This document shows positions 7,733-14,419 of a DNA stretch of 15,501 nucleotides, piece by piece. Numbering within the stretch: position 1 is the stretch's first letter; each line of letters begins with the position of its first letter. Location of the stretch: positions 13,942-29,442 of the forward strand of contig NZ_DLHA01000021.1 of NCBI RefSeq assembly GCF_002482975.1, read 5' to 3'. The stretch comes from Flavobacterium sp. UBA7680 (lineage in GTDB: Bacteria; Bacteroidota; Bacteroidia; Flavobacteriales; Flavobacteriaceae). The notes under the pieces were generated by a model, which did no database searches, had not been told where the DNA came from, and worked only from the letters and a program-made list of their open reading frames with translations. The position numbers and the translations under genes are program-made.

Positions 7733-8407
7733 TTATTCATTAATACGGTAACCAACGTTTCGAACGGTTTCAAACCAATCGATTGAAGTATGTTTGTCTA
7801 ATTTTTTTCGAAGGTTACGAACGTGTACGTCTATAAAATTAGAATCGGAGTTTACCTCCAAAATATCGCCCCAAATATGCTCTGTTAATTGCAGTCTTGT
7901 AATTACTCTATTCTTATTCAAAACCAAATATTGAAAAATATCAAATTCTTTTTTGGTCAAACTCAAAGGCACATCATTAAAACTCACTTTATAATCCTGA
8001 AGTTGCAGTAAAAATCCGTGAATACTTAAATTGTTTAAAGTAAAACCGTGAATCCTGCGAATTACAGCAAATAATCTTGCTGCTAATTCGGTCAATGCAA
8101 AAGGTTTGGTCAAATAATCATCGGCACCAAGATGAAGCCCATTGATCCTGTCATCCAATTCTCCACGCGCCGTAAGCACAATAACCGCAATTTTTGATTT
8201 TGTTTTTCGAATGGTTTGCAAAACCTCAAAGCCATCTCCGTCCGGCAAACCAAGATCAAGCAGCATCGCATCATAATCATTGCTTGCAAATTCTTCGAGA
8301 GCATCGGCGCAGTTATTGGCTATTTTACAAATATAACCCGCATTGCACAAAAAGTCATAAACCTCTACAGCAAGTTCCTTATTATCTTCAACAATTAAAA
8401 CATTCAT
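7733..8407 (-). CDS. OmpR/PhoB-family response regulator
   Basis: This 224-residue protein has an N-terminal receiver domain with the acidic pair E7-D8, phosphoacceptor D51 (LLDLGLPDGDG), T79 and K101 (TKPF). A C-terminal winged helix (about 127-224) contains TKKEFDIFQYL and the recognition-helix region FIDVHVRNLRKKLD. It is the cognate partner of the kinase just downstream. The frame is open upstream to a TTG at 8428, but the ATG at 8407 begins exactly at the usual receiver start (MNVLIVEDN), so it is preferred. The tandem 11-base repeats at both flanking small-protein promoters are the obvious candidate binding sites. A terminator hairpin at 8484-8516 separates this gene from the small-protein operon upstream, so it probably has its own promoter, though none is convincing. 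Confidence 0.93.
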   Translation of the reverse strand: MNVLIVEDNKELAVEVYDFLCNAGYICKIANNCADALEEFASNDYDAMLLDLGLPDGDGFEVLQTIRKTKSKIAVIVLTARGELDDRINGLHLGADDYLTKPFALTELAARLFAVIRRIHGFTLNNLSIHGFLLQLQDYKVSFNDVPLSLTKKEFDIFQYLVLNKNRVITRLQLTEHIWGDILEVNSDSNFIDVHVRNLRKKLDKHTSIDWFETVRNVGYRINE

Positions 8408-8483
8408 AAAAAAGGCATTTAAACGCAACTAAAATTAATCAATTATCAAAAGTCCAGTTACGCGTTATTAAAAAATTAACGAA

Positions 8484-8516
8484 TAAAAAAAGCTGACAAA
8501 TTTCTTTATCAGCTTT
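8484..8516 (-). terminator. Hairpin terminator of the two-gene small-protein operon
   Basis: On the minus strand, AGCUGAUAAA and UUUGUCAGCU close a GAAA tetraloop (core 8491-8514; two more A-U pairs extend it), followed by a run of seven U. It stands about 80 bases behind the stop of the gene at 8595-8777 and is a canonical intrinsic terminator. Confidence 0.88.
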
Positions 8517-8594
8517 CTTCAATCGCATTCATCATAATCATTATTCCTGTTTTGCCTCCGTTACAATGCTTCGAAAACAAAACGAGAGTAATTC

Positions 8595-8777
8595 TTATTT
8601 TTTCACGGTTGCAGCTTCTTCTTTTGGAGCTTCAGCTTTTGCCTTTTTGTTTCCTTTATGATGGTGTTTTGTAGCTTTAACTTCTTTTGCAGGCGCTGCC
8701 TGAGCTGGAGTTGTTTGAGCATTTACCATTGCAGTTGTTCCTAAAACCGCTACCGCTAATAACATTAATTTTTTCAT
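8595..8777 (-). CDS. Small secreted Lys/Ala/His-rich protein, Asr-like in composition (copy 2)
   Basis: This 60-residue protein has a signal peptide that differs from copy 1 at only one residue in the first 20 (M for I at position 5), cleaved after MVNA. The 40-residue mature part has about 10 Lys, many Ala, a His triplet (KHHHK, 37-41) and no aromatic or cysteine residue. The stretch PAKEVKATKH is shared with copy 3. The His cluster could bind metal or titrate near neutral to mildly acid pH; this is inference. It is probably the second gene of an operon with the gene at 8829-9026: the gap is 51 bases, no promoter motif was found between them, and the operon ends at the terminator at 8484-8516. 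Confidence 0.85.
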   Translation of the reverse strand: MKKLMLLAVAVLGTTAMVNAQTTPAQAAPAKEVKATKHHHKGNKKAKAEAPKEEAATVKK

Positions 8778-8828
8778 AACTTTTATTTTTTAAATTAACT
8801 AACCTTTTATTCTAAATTATTTTTTTGC

Positions 8829-9026
8829 TTATTTTTTCGCTTTTGCTGTTTCTGCTTTTGGAGCTTCAGTTTTTACTGATTTTGTTTTTTTATCAGTTTT
8901 GCTTTTTGGGTGTTTTGTTGCTTTTACTTCTTTTGCAGGAACTGTTTTACCATCTTTTGCAGGAAACGCATGAACCATTGCACTTGTTCCTAAAACTGCT
9001 GTTAATAACATCAATAAATTTCTCAT
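8829..9026 (-). CDS. Small secreted Lys-rich protein, Asr-like in composition (copy 3)
   Basis: This 65-residue protein has a signal peptide related to copies 1 and 2 (MLLTAVLGTSAMVHA), with likely cleavage after A20. The 45-residue mature part has about 15 Lys, with Thr, Ala and Pro, and one His. PAKEVKATKH (30-39) is shared with copy 2. It is the most diverged of the three paralogues and the first gene of its operon. The promoter and tandem repeat at 9068-9103 lie upstream. A plus-strand open frame overlaps almost all of it (8825-9028), but that frame is a low-complexity Leu/Phe mirror of Lys codons and is not believed. Confidence 0.83.
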   Translation of the reverse strand: MRNLLMLLTAVLGTSAMVHAFPAKDGKTVPAKEVKATKHPKSKTDKKTKSVKTEAPKAETAKAKK

Positions 9027-9067
9027 GATTTCTAAGATTTAAATTAATTACCTTTTATTTTACAGAT

Positions 9068-9103
9068 CAAAATTACCCCCATAACATGAAGACAAAATGA
9101 AGA
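9068..9103 (-). promoter_or_regulatory. Promoter with 11-base tandem repeat (probable response-regulator site), copy 2
   Basis: On the minus strand, TCTTCATTTTG (9093-9103) is followed by TCTTCATGTTA (9082-9092), then 6 bases, then TAATTTTG (9068-9075), a full match to TAnnTTTG. Repeat length, order and the 6-base gap are identical to 6323-6358, although the 6 bases themselves differ. The leader to the start codon at 9026 is again about 35 bases. Confidence 0.72.
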
Positions 9104-9155
9104 AATCCCTGAATAAAAAAAATTAACTTGACATTAACGCTTTGTGGGTTTTTGA

Positions 9156-9288
9156 ACCATATAAGTTATATAAGTTCATTTAATATACAGGACGCAACTA
9201 ATCGTTATATATTAAAATGCGTAGACGCACTGCAGTGCGCCTCTACGGATGCCTCTCTACTAAAATGAACTTATATAACTTATATGGT
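9156..9288. repeat. 133-base inverted-repeat element with nested palindrome (MITE- or REP-like)
   Basis: Two perfect 26-base inverted arms (9156-9181 and 9263-9288) flank an 81-base centre. The centre holds a second dyad, CGTAGA (9220-9225) with TCTACG (9242-9247), around the perfect 14-base palindrome CGCACTGCAGTGCG (9226-9239), and a smaller AT dyad (TAATATA at 9181, TATATTA at 9208). No open frame or obvious target-site duplication is seen. The GC-rich core stands out from the AT-rich surroundings. It fills most of the 332-base gap between the small-protein operon and polA. Confidence 0.8.
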
Positions 9289-9358
9289 GGAAAAAAAATC
9301 TCGTTAGTCTAATTTTTGAGAACCCAATTGTTTATTTTTACAGACTAATATTTTTTAT

Positions 9359-12211
9359 ATGTCAACTCAAAAACGCCTTTTTCTTCTAGATGCTTATGCA
9401 TTAATTTTTCGTGGTTATTATGCCTTTATAAAAAACCCGAGAATAAACTCAAAAGGAATGGACACATCTGCAATTATGGGTTTTATGAACTCGCTTTTAG
9501 ATGTTATTAAAAGAGAAAAACCAGATCATTTGGCCGTTGCTTTTGACAAAGGCGGAAGTCATGTAAGAACAGAAATGTTCGTAGAATATAAAGCCAATCG
9601 TGATGCAACGCCTGAGGCGATTAAAATTGCAGTTCCGTATATTCAGGAATTATTAAGAGCCATGCATATTCCGATTATTGAAATCGAAGGCTGTGAAGCC
9701 GATGACTTAATTGGAACAATTGCCAAACAAGCCGAAAAACAAAATTATAAGGTGTTTATGGTAACGCCGGATAAGGATTTCGCGCAATTGGTTTCTGAAA
9801 ATATTTTCATGTACAAACCTGCCCGTATGGGTAACGGAATCGAAATTTGGGGAATTCCTGAAGTTTTGGCAAAATTTGAAATCGAAAGACCGGAACAAGT
9901 AATTGATTTTCTTGGAATGATGGGCGACGCCGTAGATAATATTCCGGGATTGCCTGGAGTTGGTGAAGTTACCGCTAAAAAATTCCTAAAAGAATTTGGT
10001 ACAATGGAAAACCTTTTAGACAATACACATTTACTAAAAGGAAAAATGAAAGAGAATATCGAAGCGAATAAAGATAAAGGTATTTTGTCTAAAAAACTGG
10101 CAACGATTATCTGCGACTGCGATGTTGTTTTTAATGAAGATGACTACGAACTTTCACGTCCGGATATCGAAAAAACAGATGCTATTTTTCAGGAATTAGA
10201 ATTTAGAAGAATGGCCGAACAGTTTGATAATTTGTTTAAAGTGGGAGGCGGAAATGAATTAGCAAATAGTGCTCCGGCAGCTGATCCTAAATTATATAAA
10301 AAACCACAGCCAAAGAACAAAGACCAATTTGATCTTTTTGGCGGAGGCGGTACTACTCTTGATGAAAGTGCCGAAGCGGCGAGAAATTCATTTTATAATA
10401 CTTTAGAAAATACAGAGCATTTTTACCAAACCATTCAAGGCGATTTAGGTATTAAAATGCTTTTACAAAATTTACAAAAACAGACTTCGGTTTGTTTTGA
10501 TACCGAAACAACCGGAATTGATGCTTTGCATGCAGAACTTGTGGGAATGTCTTTCTCTTACGAAAAAGGAAAAGCATTTTACGTTCCGTTTCCGGAAAGT
10601 CAGGAAGAAGCAAAAGTTTTAGTAGACAAATTTGTTCCGTTTTTTGAAAATGAAAACATCGAAAAAATTGGACAAAACTTAAAATACGATTTAAAAATTC
10701 TTGCTAATTACGGCGTTACTGTAAAAGGAAAACTTTTTGATACCATGATTGCGCATTATTTGATCAATCCGGATATGCGTCATAACATGGATATTTTGTC
10801 CGAAACGTATTTAAAATATTCACCAAAATCTATTGAAACTTTAATTGGCAAAAAAGGAAAAAATCAGCTTTCGATGCGCGATGTTCCTTTAGAAGATATT
10901 AAAGAATATGCCGCAGAAGATGCCGATGTTACTTTACAATTAAAAGAAATTTTTACAACAGAATTAGACAATACAGAAACTAAAAAGCTTTTTGATGAAA
11001 TCGAGATTCCGTTAGTAAGTGTTTTAGCTGCAATGGAAACAGAAGGAATTCGCCTGGATGTTGATTTCTTAAAACAAATGTCTGGAGAGATGGAGATTGA
11101 AATCAAATCTTTAGAAGAACAGATATATGAAACTGCGGGCGAGAAATTTAATCTTGCTTCTCCAAAACAATTAGGAGATATCTTATTTGATAAACTTAAA
11201 ATTGGCGGAGCAAAGCAAAAGAAAACCAAAACGGGTCAATATGCAACCGGAGAAGAAGTTTTGACTTATTTAGCAAACGACAATCCTATTGTAAAACAAA
11301 TTTTGGACTGGCGTCAAATGGTTAAACTTCAAAGTACTTATATTTTGGCTTTGCCGGAACAAGTTGATAAAAAGACATTACGTGTTCATACCGATTATAT
11401 GCAGACTGTTGCAGCTACAGGTCGTTTGAGTTCTAATAACCCGAACTTGCAAAACATTCCGATTCGTACTGAAAGAGGACGTCAGATTCGTAAAGCTTTT
11501 GTGGCGCGCGATGAAAACCATACTTTAATATCTGCCGATTACTCGCAAATTGAATTACGAATTATCGCTGCTTTAAGTGGTGAAGAAAATATGATTGCGG
11601 CTTTCCAAAACGGAGAAGATATTCACCGAGCAACCGCAGCAAAAGTTTTTGATGTAGCACTTGAAGAAGTTTCACGCGAACAAAGAAGTAATGCAAAAAC
11701 GGTAAACTTCGGAATTATATATGGTGTTTCTGCTTTCGGATTAAGCAATCAGACTTCATTATCTCGCGGTGAAAGTGCTGCTTTAATTGATGCTTATTAC
11801 AAAACATATCCGAGATTAAAATCATACATGCAGGATCAGGTTGATTTTGCGCGTGAAAATGGTTATGTACAAACTATTTTAGGTCGTCGTCGTTATTTAA
11901 AAGATATTAATTCTGCGAATGCCGTTGTGAGAAGTGCTGCTGAACGAAATGCTGTAAATGCACCAATTCAGGGAAGTGCTGCCGATGTGATTAAAATTGC
12001 CATGATTAACATTCACAAAAAATTACAAGACGAAAACTGGAAATCCAGAATGTTGCTACAGGTTCATGATGAGCTTGTGTTTGATGTGCACAACGACGAA
12101 TTAGAAAAAATCCAGCCAATGATTAAACATGAAATGGAAAATGCTTTTAAAATGGCAGTTCCTTTAGAAGTTGAACTTGGTTTAGGTAAAGATTGGTTAG
12201 AAGCGCATTAA
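9359..12211 (+). CDS. polA: DNA polymerase I
   Basis: The 950-residue protein is a full three-domain Pol I. The 5' nuclease domain occupies about residues 1-295, with acidic clusters such as EADD (113-116), PDKD (137-140) and GDAVDN (189-194). A 3'-5' exonuclease domain starts at about 375 with FDTETTG (D381, E383); the later GQNLKYDLK and YAAEDAD motifs are also intact, so proofreading should be active. The polymerase domain has ADYSQIELR (D727), the O-helix RSNAKTVNFGIIYG and VHDELVF (D904). It acts in Okazaki fragment maturation and repair. The linker between nuclease domains contains QFDLF (323-327), which looks like a beta-clamp binding pentapeptide. The ATG at 9359 starts the conserved N-terminus. 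No convincing promoter was found; the 133-base repeat lies 70 bases upstream. Confidence 0.97.
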   Translation: MSTQKRLFLLDAYALIFRGYYAFIKNPRINSKGMDTSAIMGFMNSLLDVIKREKPDHLAVAFDKGGSHVRTEMFVEYKANRDATPEAIKIAVPYIQELLRAMHIPIIEIEGCEADDLIGTIAKQAEKQNYKVFMVTPDKDFAQLVSENIFMYKPARMGNGIEIWGIPEVLAKFEIERPEQVIDFLGMMGDAVDNIPGLPGVGEVTAKKFLKEFGTMENLLDNTHLLKGKMKENIEANKDKGILSKKLATIICDCDVVFNEDDYELSRPDIEKTDAIFQELEFRRMAEQFDNLFKVGGGNELANSAPAADPKLYKKPQPKNKDQFDLFGGGGTTLDESAEAARNSFYNTLENTEHFYQTIQGDLGIKMLLQNLQKQTSVCFDTETTGIDALHAELVGMSFSYEKGKAFYVPFPESQEEAKVLVDKFVPFFENENIEKIGQNLKYDLKILANYGVTVKGKLFDTMIAHYLINPDMRHNMDILSETYLKYSPKSIETLIGKKGKNQLSMRDVPLEDIKEYAAEDADVTLQLKEIFTTELDNTETKKLFDEIEIPLVSVLAAMETEGIRLDVDFLKQMSGEMEIEIKSLEEQIYETAGEKFNLASPKQLGDILFDKLKIGGAKQKKTKTGQYATGEEVLTYLANDNPIVKQILDWRQMVKLQSTYILALPEQVDKKTLRVHTDYMQTVAATGRLSSNNPNLQNIPIRTERGRQIRKAFVARDENHTLISADYSQIELRIIAALSGEENMIAAFQNGEDIHRATAAKVFDVALEEVSREQRSNAKTVNFGIIYGVSAFGLSNQTSLSRGESAALIDAYYKTYPRLKSYMQDQVDFARENGYVQTILGRRRYLKDINSANAVVRSAAERNAVNAPIQGSAADVIKIAMINIHKKLQDENWKSRMLLQVHDELVFDVHNDELEKIQPMIKHEMENAFKMAVPLEVELGLGKDWLEAH

Positions 12212-12216
12212 TGCCA

Positions 12217-12246
12217 TTTTAGATTTTTGATTGTAGATTTTAGATT
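12217..12246. repeat. Short AT-rich tandem repeat behind polA
   Basis: TTTTAGATTT occurs at 12217 and again at 12237, a 20-base period, directly behind the polA stop codon. It is low-complexity sequence with no evident function. Confidence 0.4.
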
Positions 12247-12271
12247 TATGAATCAAGAACCTGCACAATAT

Positions 12272-12359
12272 TGTCTTTGCGAGGAACGAAGCAATCTCAT
12301 TTGCTAGATCAAGCTTTGTGTCTCATTTTAGTGAGGTTGCTTCGTTCCTCGCAATGACA
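12272..12359. repeat. Palindromic repeat with TTGCGAGGAACGAAGCAA arms
   Basis: Two 28-base inverted arms (12272-12299 and 12332-12359) match at 26 positions, with an 18-base perfect core TTGCGAGGAACGAAGCAA, around a 32-base centre. Intergenic repeats with this GCGAGGAACGAAGC core are known to me from several unrelated bacterial genomes, which suggests a mobile palindromic family. It carries no gene. Confidence 0.75.
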
Positions 12360-12373
12360 CACAAATTATATAT

Positions 12374-12409
12374 AAAAAAAGGACTGTTCTTTCGAACAGT
12401 CCTTTTTTT
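12374..12409. terminator. Bidirectional terminator between polA and the LacI-type gene
   Basis: A perfect 9-base stem GGACTGTTC/GAACAGTCC (12381-12389, 12394-12402) with a 4-base loop is flanked by seven A and seven T. It is therefore an intrinsic terminator on both strands, fitting the two converging genes. Read on the minus strand the loop is GAAA. Confidence 0.92.
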
Positions 12410-12428
12410 ATGAATTATATTTTTACAA

Positions 12429-13454
12429 TTAAGCCTTTCTCGTAGACTCTCTTTCTTTCAACTTAGTTTTAATGATGATCGTTTCGTAATCAGAAGTTTC
12501 ACCTTCTGGTTCTTCCAGTCTTTCGATTAGTTTTTTGGCGGCCACTTCACCAATTTCAATTCCGTGCTGGCTTACTGTTGTTAAACTTGGAGACAAACGT
12601 CTTGAAGCTAAAATTCCATCGGCAAAACCAATTATCGAAATATCTTCCGGAACTTTAAAACCTTTTTTCAAACTAACTCTTAAAGCCGCAACCGAATCAT
12701 TTTCATCTAAAGCAAAAATCGCATCAACTTTATTGTCAAAAATGGCATCAATCTTAGCTTTCATATCATCTTCAGAATCGGTACGAAGAATAATTTTTTC
12801 GTTTACCGGAATATTATTGTCTTTTAAAGCTTTTAAATATCCATCGGCTCTTAATTTTCCAACACTTAAATTATCTACAGAAGAAATTAAGGCGATATTT
12901 TTACAGCCTAAATTAATTAAATGCTGCGTCGAATTTAAAGCAGAGTCAAAATCATCTACTACAACTTTATCACATTCTACTTCATCAGCAATTCTATCAA
13001 ACATTACAATTGGAGTTCCGTCATTAATAATAGCCGAAAAGTGATTGTAATCTTGTAGCTTTTGTGCTTCTTCAGAAACCGAAAGAATAAATCCGTCGAT
13101 AGTTCCGTTGCTTAACATTTCAAGCGTATGAATTTCTTTCTCTAAAGATTCGTTCGAAATACACGTAATTACATTATATCCTTTTTTATCGGCAACCTTT
13201 TCGATTCCGCTAAAAACCTTTGCAAAAAAGGAATTTAATATATTAGGTATAATTACACCAATTGTTTTGGTTTTACGGTTCTTCAAATTCAGACCAATAA
13301 CATTCGGTTTATAATTTTTGAGTTTGGCATACTCCTTAATCTTCACCTTCGTCTGCTCACTTATTTCCGGGCTGTCGTTTAGTGCTTTAGACACTGTTGA
13401 CACAGAAACACCTAGTTCCTTCGCAATTTGTTTTAGAGTTGCTTTAGCTTTCAT
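12429..13454 (-). CDS. LacI/GalR-family transcriptional regulator
   Basis: The 341-residue protein begins with a LacI-type helix-turn-helix (about 6-25, TLKQIAKELGVSVSTVSKAL). A hinge follows (50-62), then a periplasmic-binding-protein-like effector domain from TIGVIIPNIL (64-73) to the end. The hinge has GLNL in place of the commoner ARxL. Such proteins repress or activate sugar-use genes in response to a small ligand; neither ligand nor targets can be read here. No sugar transport or catabolic gene lies in the window, so it is either an orphan regulator or works on distant genes and its own promoter. It is divergent from the ferritin-like operon across 192 bases that contain a tandem 14-base repeat. 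Its own promoter is at 13480-13512. Confidence 0.93.
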   Translation of the reverse strand: MKAKATLKQIAKELGVSVSTVSKALNDSPEISEQTKVKIKEYAKLKNYKPNVIGLNLKNRKTKTIGVIIPNILNSFFAKVFSGIEKVADKKGYNVITCISNESLEKEIHTLEMLSNGTIDGFILSVSEEAQKLQDYNHFSAIINDGTPIVMFDRIADEVECDKVVVDDFDSALNSTQHLINLGCKNIALISSVDNLSVGKLRADGYLKALKDNNIPVNEKIILRTDSEDDMKAKIDAIFDNKVDAIFALDENDSVAALRVSLKKGFKVPEDISIIGFADGILASRRLSPSLTTVSQHGIEIGEVAAKKLIERLEEPEGETSDYETIIIKTKLKERESTRKA

Positions 13455-13479
13455 CTAATAAAAGTTTATGTAATTAATA

Positions 13480-13512
13480 CAAATATAGTAGAATTACCGA
13501 AAATAAAACAAA
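13480..13512 (-). promoter_or_regulatory. Bacteroidota sigma-A promoter of the LacI-type gene
   Basis: On the minus strand, TTTG (13509-13512), 21 bases, then TATATTTG (13480-13487): a full -7 match with a spacer inside the accepted 17-23 range. The start of transcription is expected near 13475, about 20 bases before the ATG. Confidence 0.7.
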
Positions 13513-13524
13513 AAACCCCTACCA

Positions 13525-13557
13525 CTATTTGAAATAATAGTATCTATTCGAAATAAT
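13525..13557. repeat. Tandem 14-base repeat in the divergent intergenic region (possible operator)
   Basis: CTATTTGAAATAAT (13525-13538) and CTATTCGAAATAAT (13544-13557) differ at one base and are 19 bases apart. The first also forms a dyad, ACTATT...AATAGT. They lie between the LacI-type promoter and the ferritin-like operon and could be a binding site for the LacI-type regulator or another factor. Confidence 0.45.
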
Positions 13558-13577
13558 TCTAAAAAAGAAGAAATTTC

Positions 13578-13606
13578 TGAAACCGCATCTCTAAAAATTT
13601 CGTTAA
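13578..13606 (+). promoter_or_regulatory. Possible ECF-sigma-type promoter of the ferritin-like operon
   Basis: TGAAAC (13578-13583), 17 bases, then CGTTAA (13601-13606) resembles the AAC...CGT pattern of ECF sigma promoters, about 40 bases before the start codon at 13647. No TAnnTTTG element is present on this strand upstream of the operon. The match is short and could be chance. Confidence 0.3.
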
Positions 13607-13646
13607 TAATCTTAATACAATGTTATTAACTTAATAAAAGCCTATT

Positions 13647-14393
13647 ATGAAAAATGAAGTTAAAATTCAGGAAGTCAACCCTTCCCTGGATAGCAGAAGG
13701 AGCTTTCTGAAGCTCAGTGGATTAACATTAGTTACCGCAGGTTTGGTTTTAGCTGGTTGCAGCGACAATGATAATGATGACAATATGGAGGATAATTCCT
13801 TACCTGGAGTCAAAAATGGTGTTTTTGATTTAGGTTCAGGAGACTTTGGTGTTCTAACTTATGCTTACGCCTTAGAGCAGTTAGAAGCCGATTTTTATAC
13901 TAAAGTGGTAAATGCCTCTAACTTTAATACTGTATTTAATGACACTGAACGTCAGGTTCTAACAGATCTTTACCATCACGAAGTAGTGCACAGAGATTTT
14001 TTTAAAGCCGCTTTAACCGGAGCGCTTCCAGATCCTGGTTCTCAATTACTTCCTTCTTTAGCCTTTAGTTATGGTGCTTTAAATTTTAATAGCCGTACCG
14101 AAGTTTTAGCTACCGCAAAAGCACTTGAAGATACTGGTGTTGCTGCTTATAATGGAGCGGGCAGACTTATTAAAAGCCCTGATTATTTATTATTAGCCGG
14201 AAAAATTGTTTCTGTAGAAGCCAGACATGCTTCGGCGATTAGAAGTTTAATCAACCCGAATTCAAAAGATTTTGCTGGAGATGATATTATAAGCACTTCA
14301 ACCGGATTAGACGTTGCAAAAGATCCGTCAAAAATCCTACCAGTTGCTGCCGGATTTATTACCACAAAATTCACGGCAAACTATTTACCTTAA
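13647..14393 (+). CDS. Ferritin-like domain protein, Tat-exported lipoprotein
   Basis: The 248-residue protein starts with a twin-arginine signal (SRRSFLK, 16-22) that ends in a lipobox L35-A-G-C38, so it should be a folded, lipid-anchored export product. The residues after the cysteine (SDNDNDD) are acidic, like the surface-export signals of Bacteroidota lipoproteins. The rest is a four-helix ferritin-like domain with a likely diiron set: E77/E80, E112-VV-H115, E161 and E191-AR-H194. Tat export fits a metal-loaded protein. It belongs with the ferritin-like family PF13668-type proteins, whose reaction is mostly unknown; iron or peroxide handling is inference. It is the first gene of an operon with its paralogue 26 bases downstream. 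Confidence 0.88.
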   Translation: MKNEVKIQEVNPSLDSRRSFLKLSGLTLVTAGLVLAGCSDNDNDDNMEDNSLPGVKNGVFDLGSGDFGVLTYAYALEQLEADFYTKVVNASNFNTVFNDTERQVLTDLYHHEVVHRDFFKAALTGALPDPGSQLLPSLAFSYGALNFNSRTEVLATAKALEDTGVAAYNGAGRLIKSPDYLLLAGKIVSVEARHASAIRSLINPNSKDFAGDDIISTSTGLDVAKDPSKILPVAAGFITTKFTANYLP

Positions 14394-14419
14394 TCTTAAC
14401 TAGCTAAAAATTAGAAATT

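Noticed and set aside
8408..8428. TTG start adding seven residues to the response regulator
   Set aside because: The ATG at 8407 gives the standard receiver N-terminus; the extension resembles no receiver start.
8447..8454. GACTTTTG as -7 element of the regulator-kinase operon
   Set aside because: One mismatch to TAnnTTTG and no TTG at the right distance; too weak to call.
8825..9028. Plus-strand Leu/Phe-rich open frame opposite the third small secreted protein
   Set aside because: It is the antisense of Lys/Ala codons, low in complexity, and the minus-strand frame has a real signal peptide, paralogues and promoter.
9304..9348. TTAGTCT/AGACTAA inverted repeat just before polA
   Set aside because: Seven-base arms 31 bases apart are expected by chance in AT-rich DNA; nothing else supports an operator.
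12535..13044. Long plus-strand open frame inside the LacI-type gene
   Set aside because: Antisense shadow; the minus-strand frame has a full HTH and ligand domain and a promoter.
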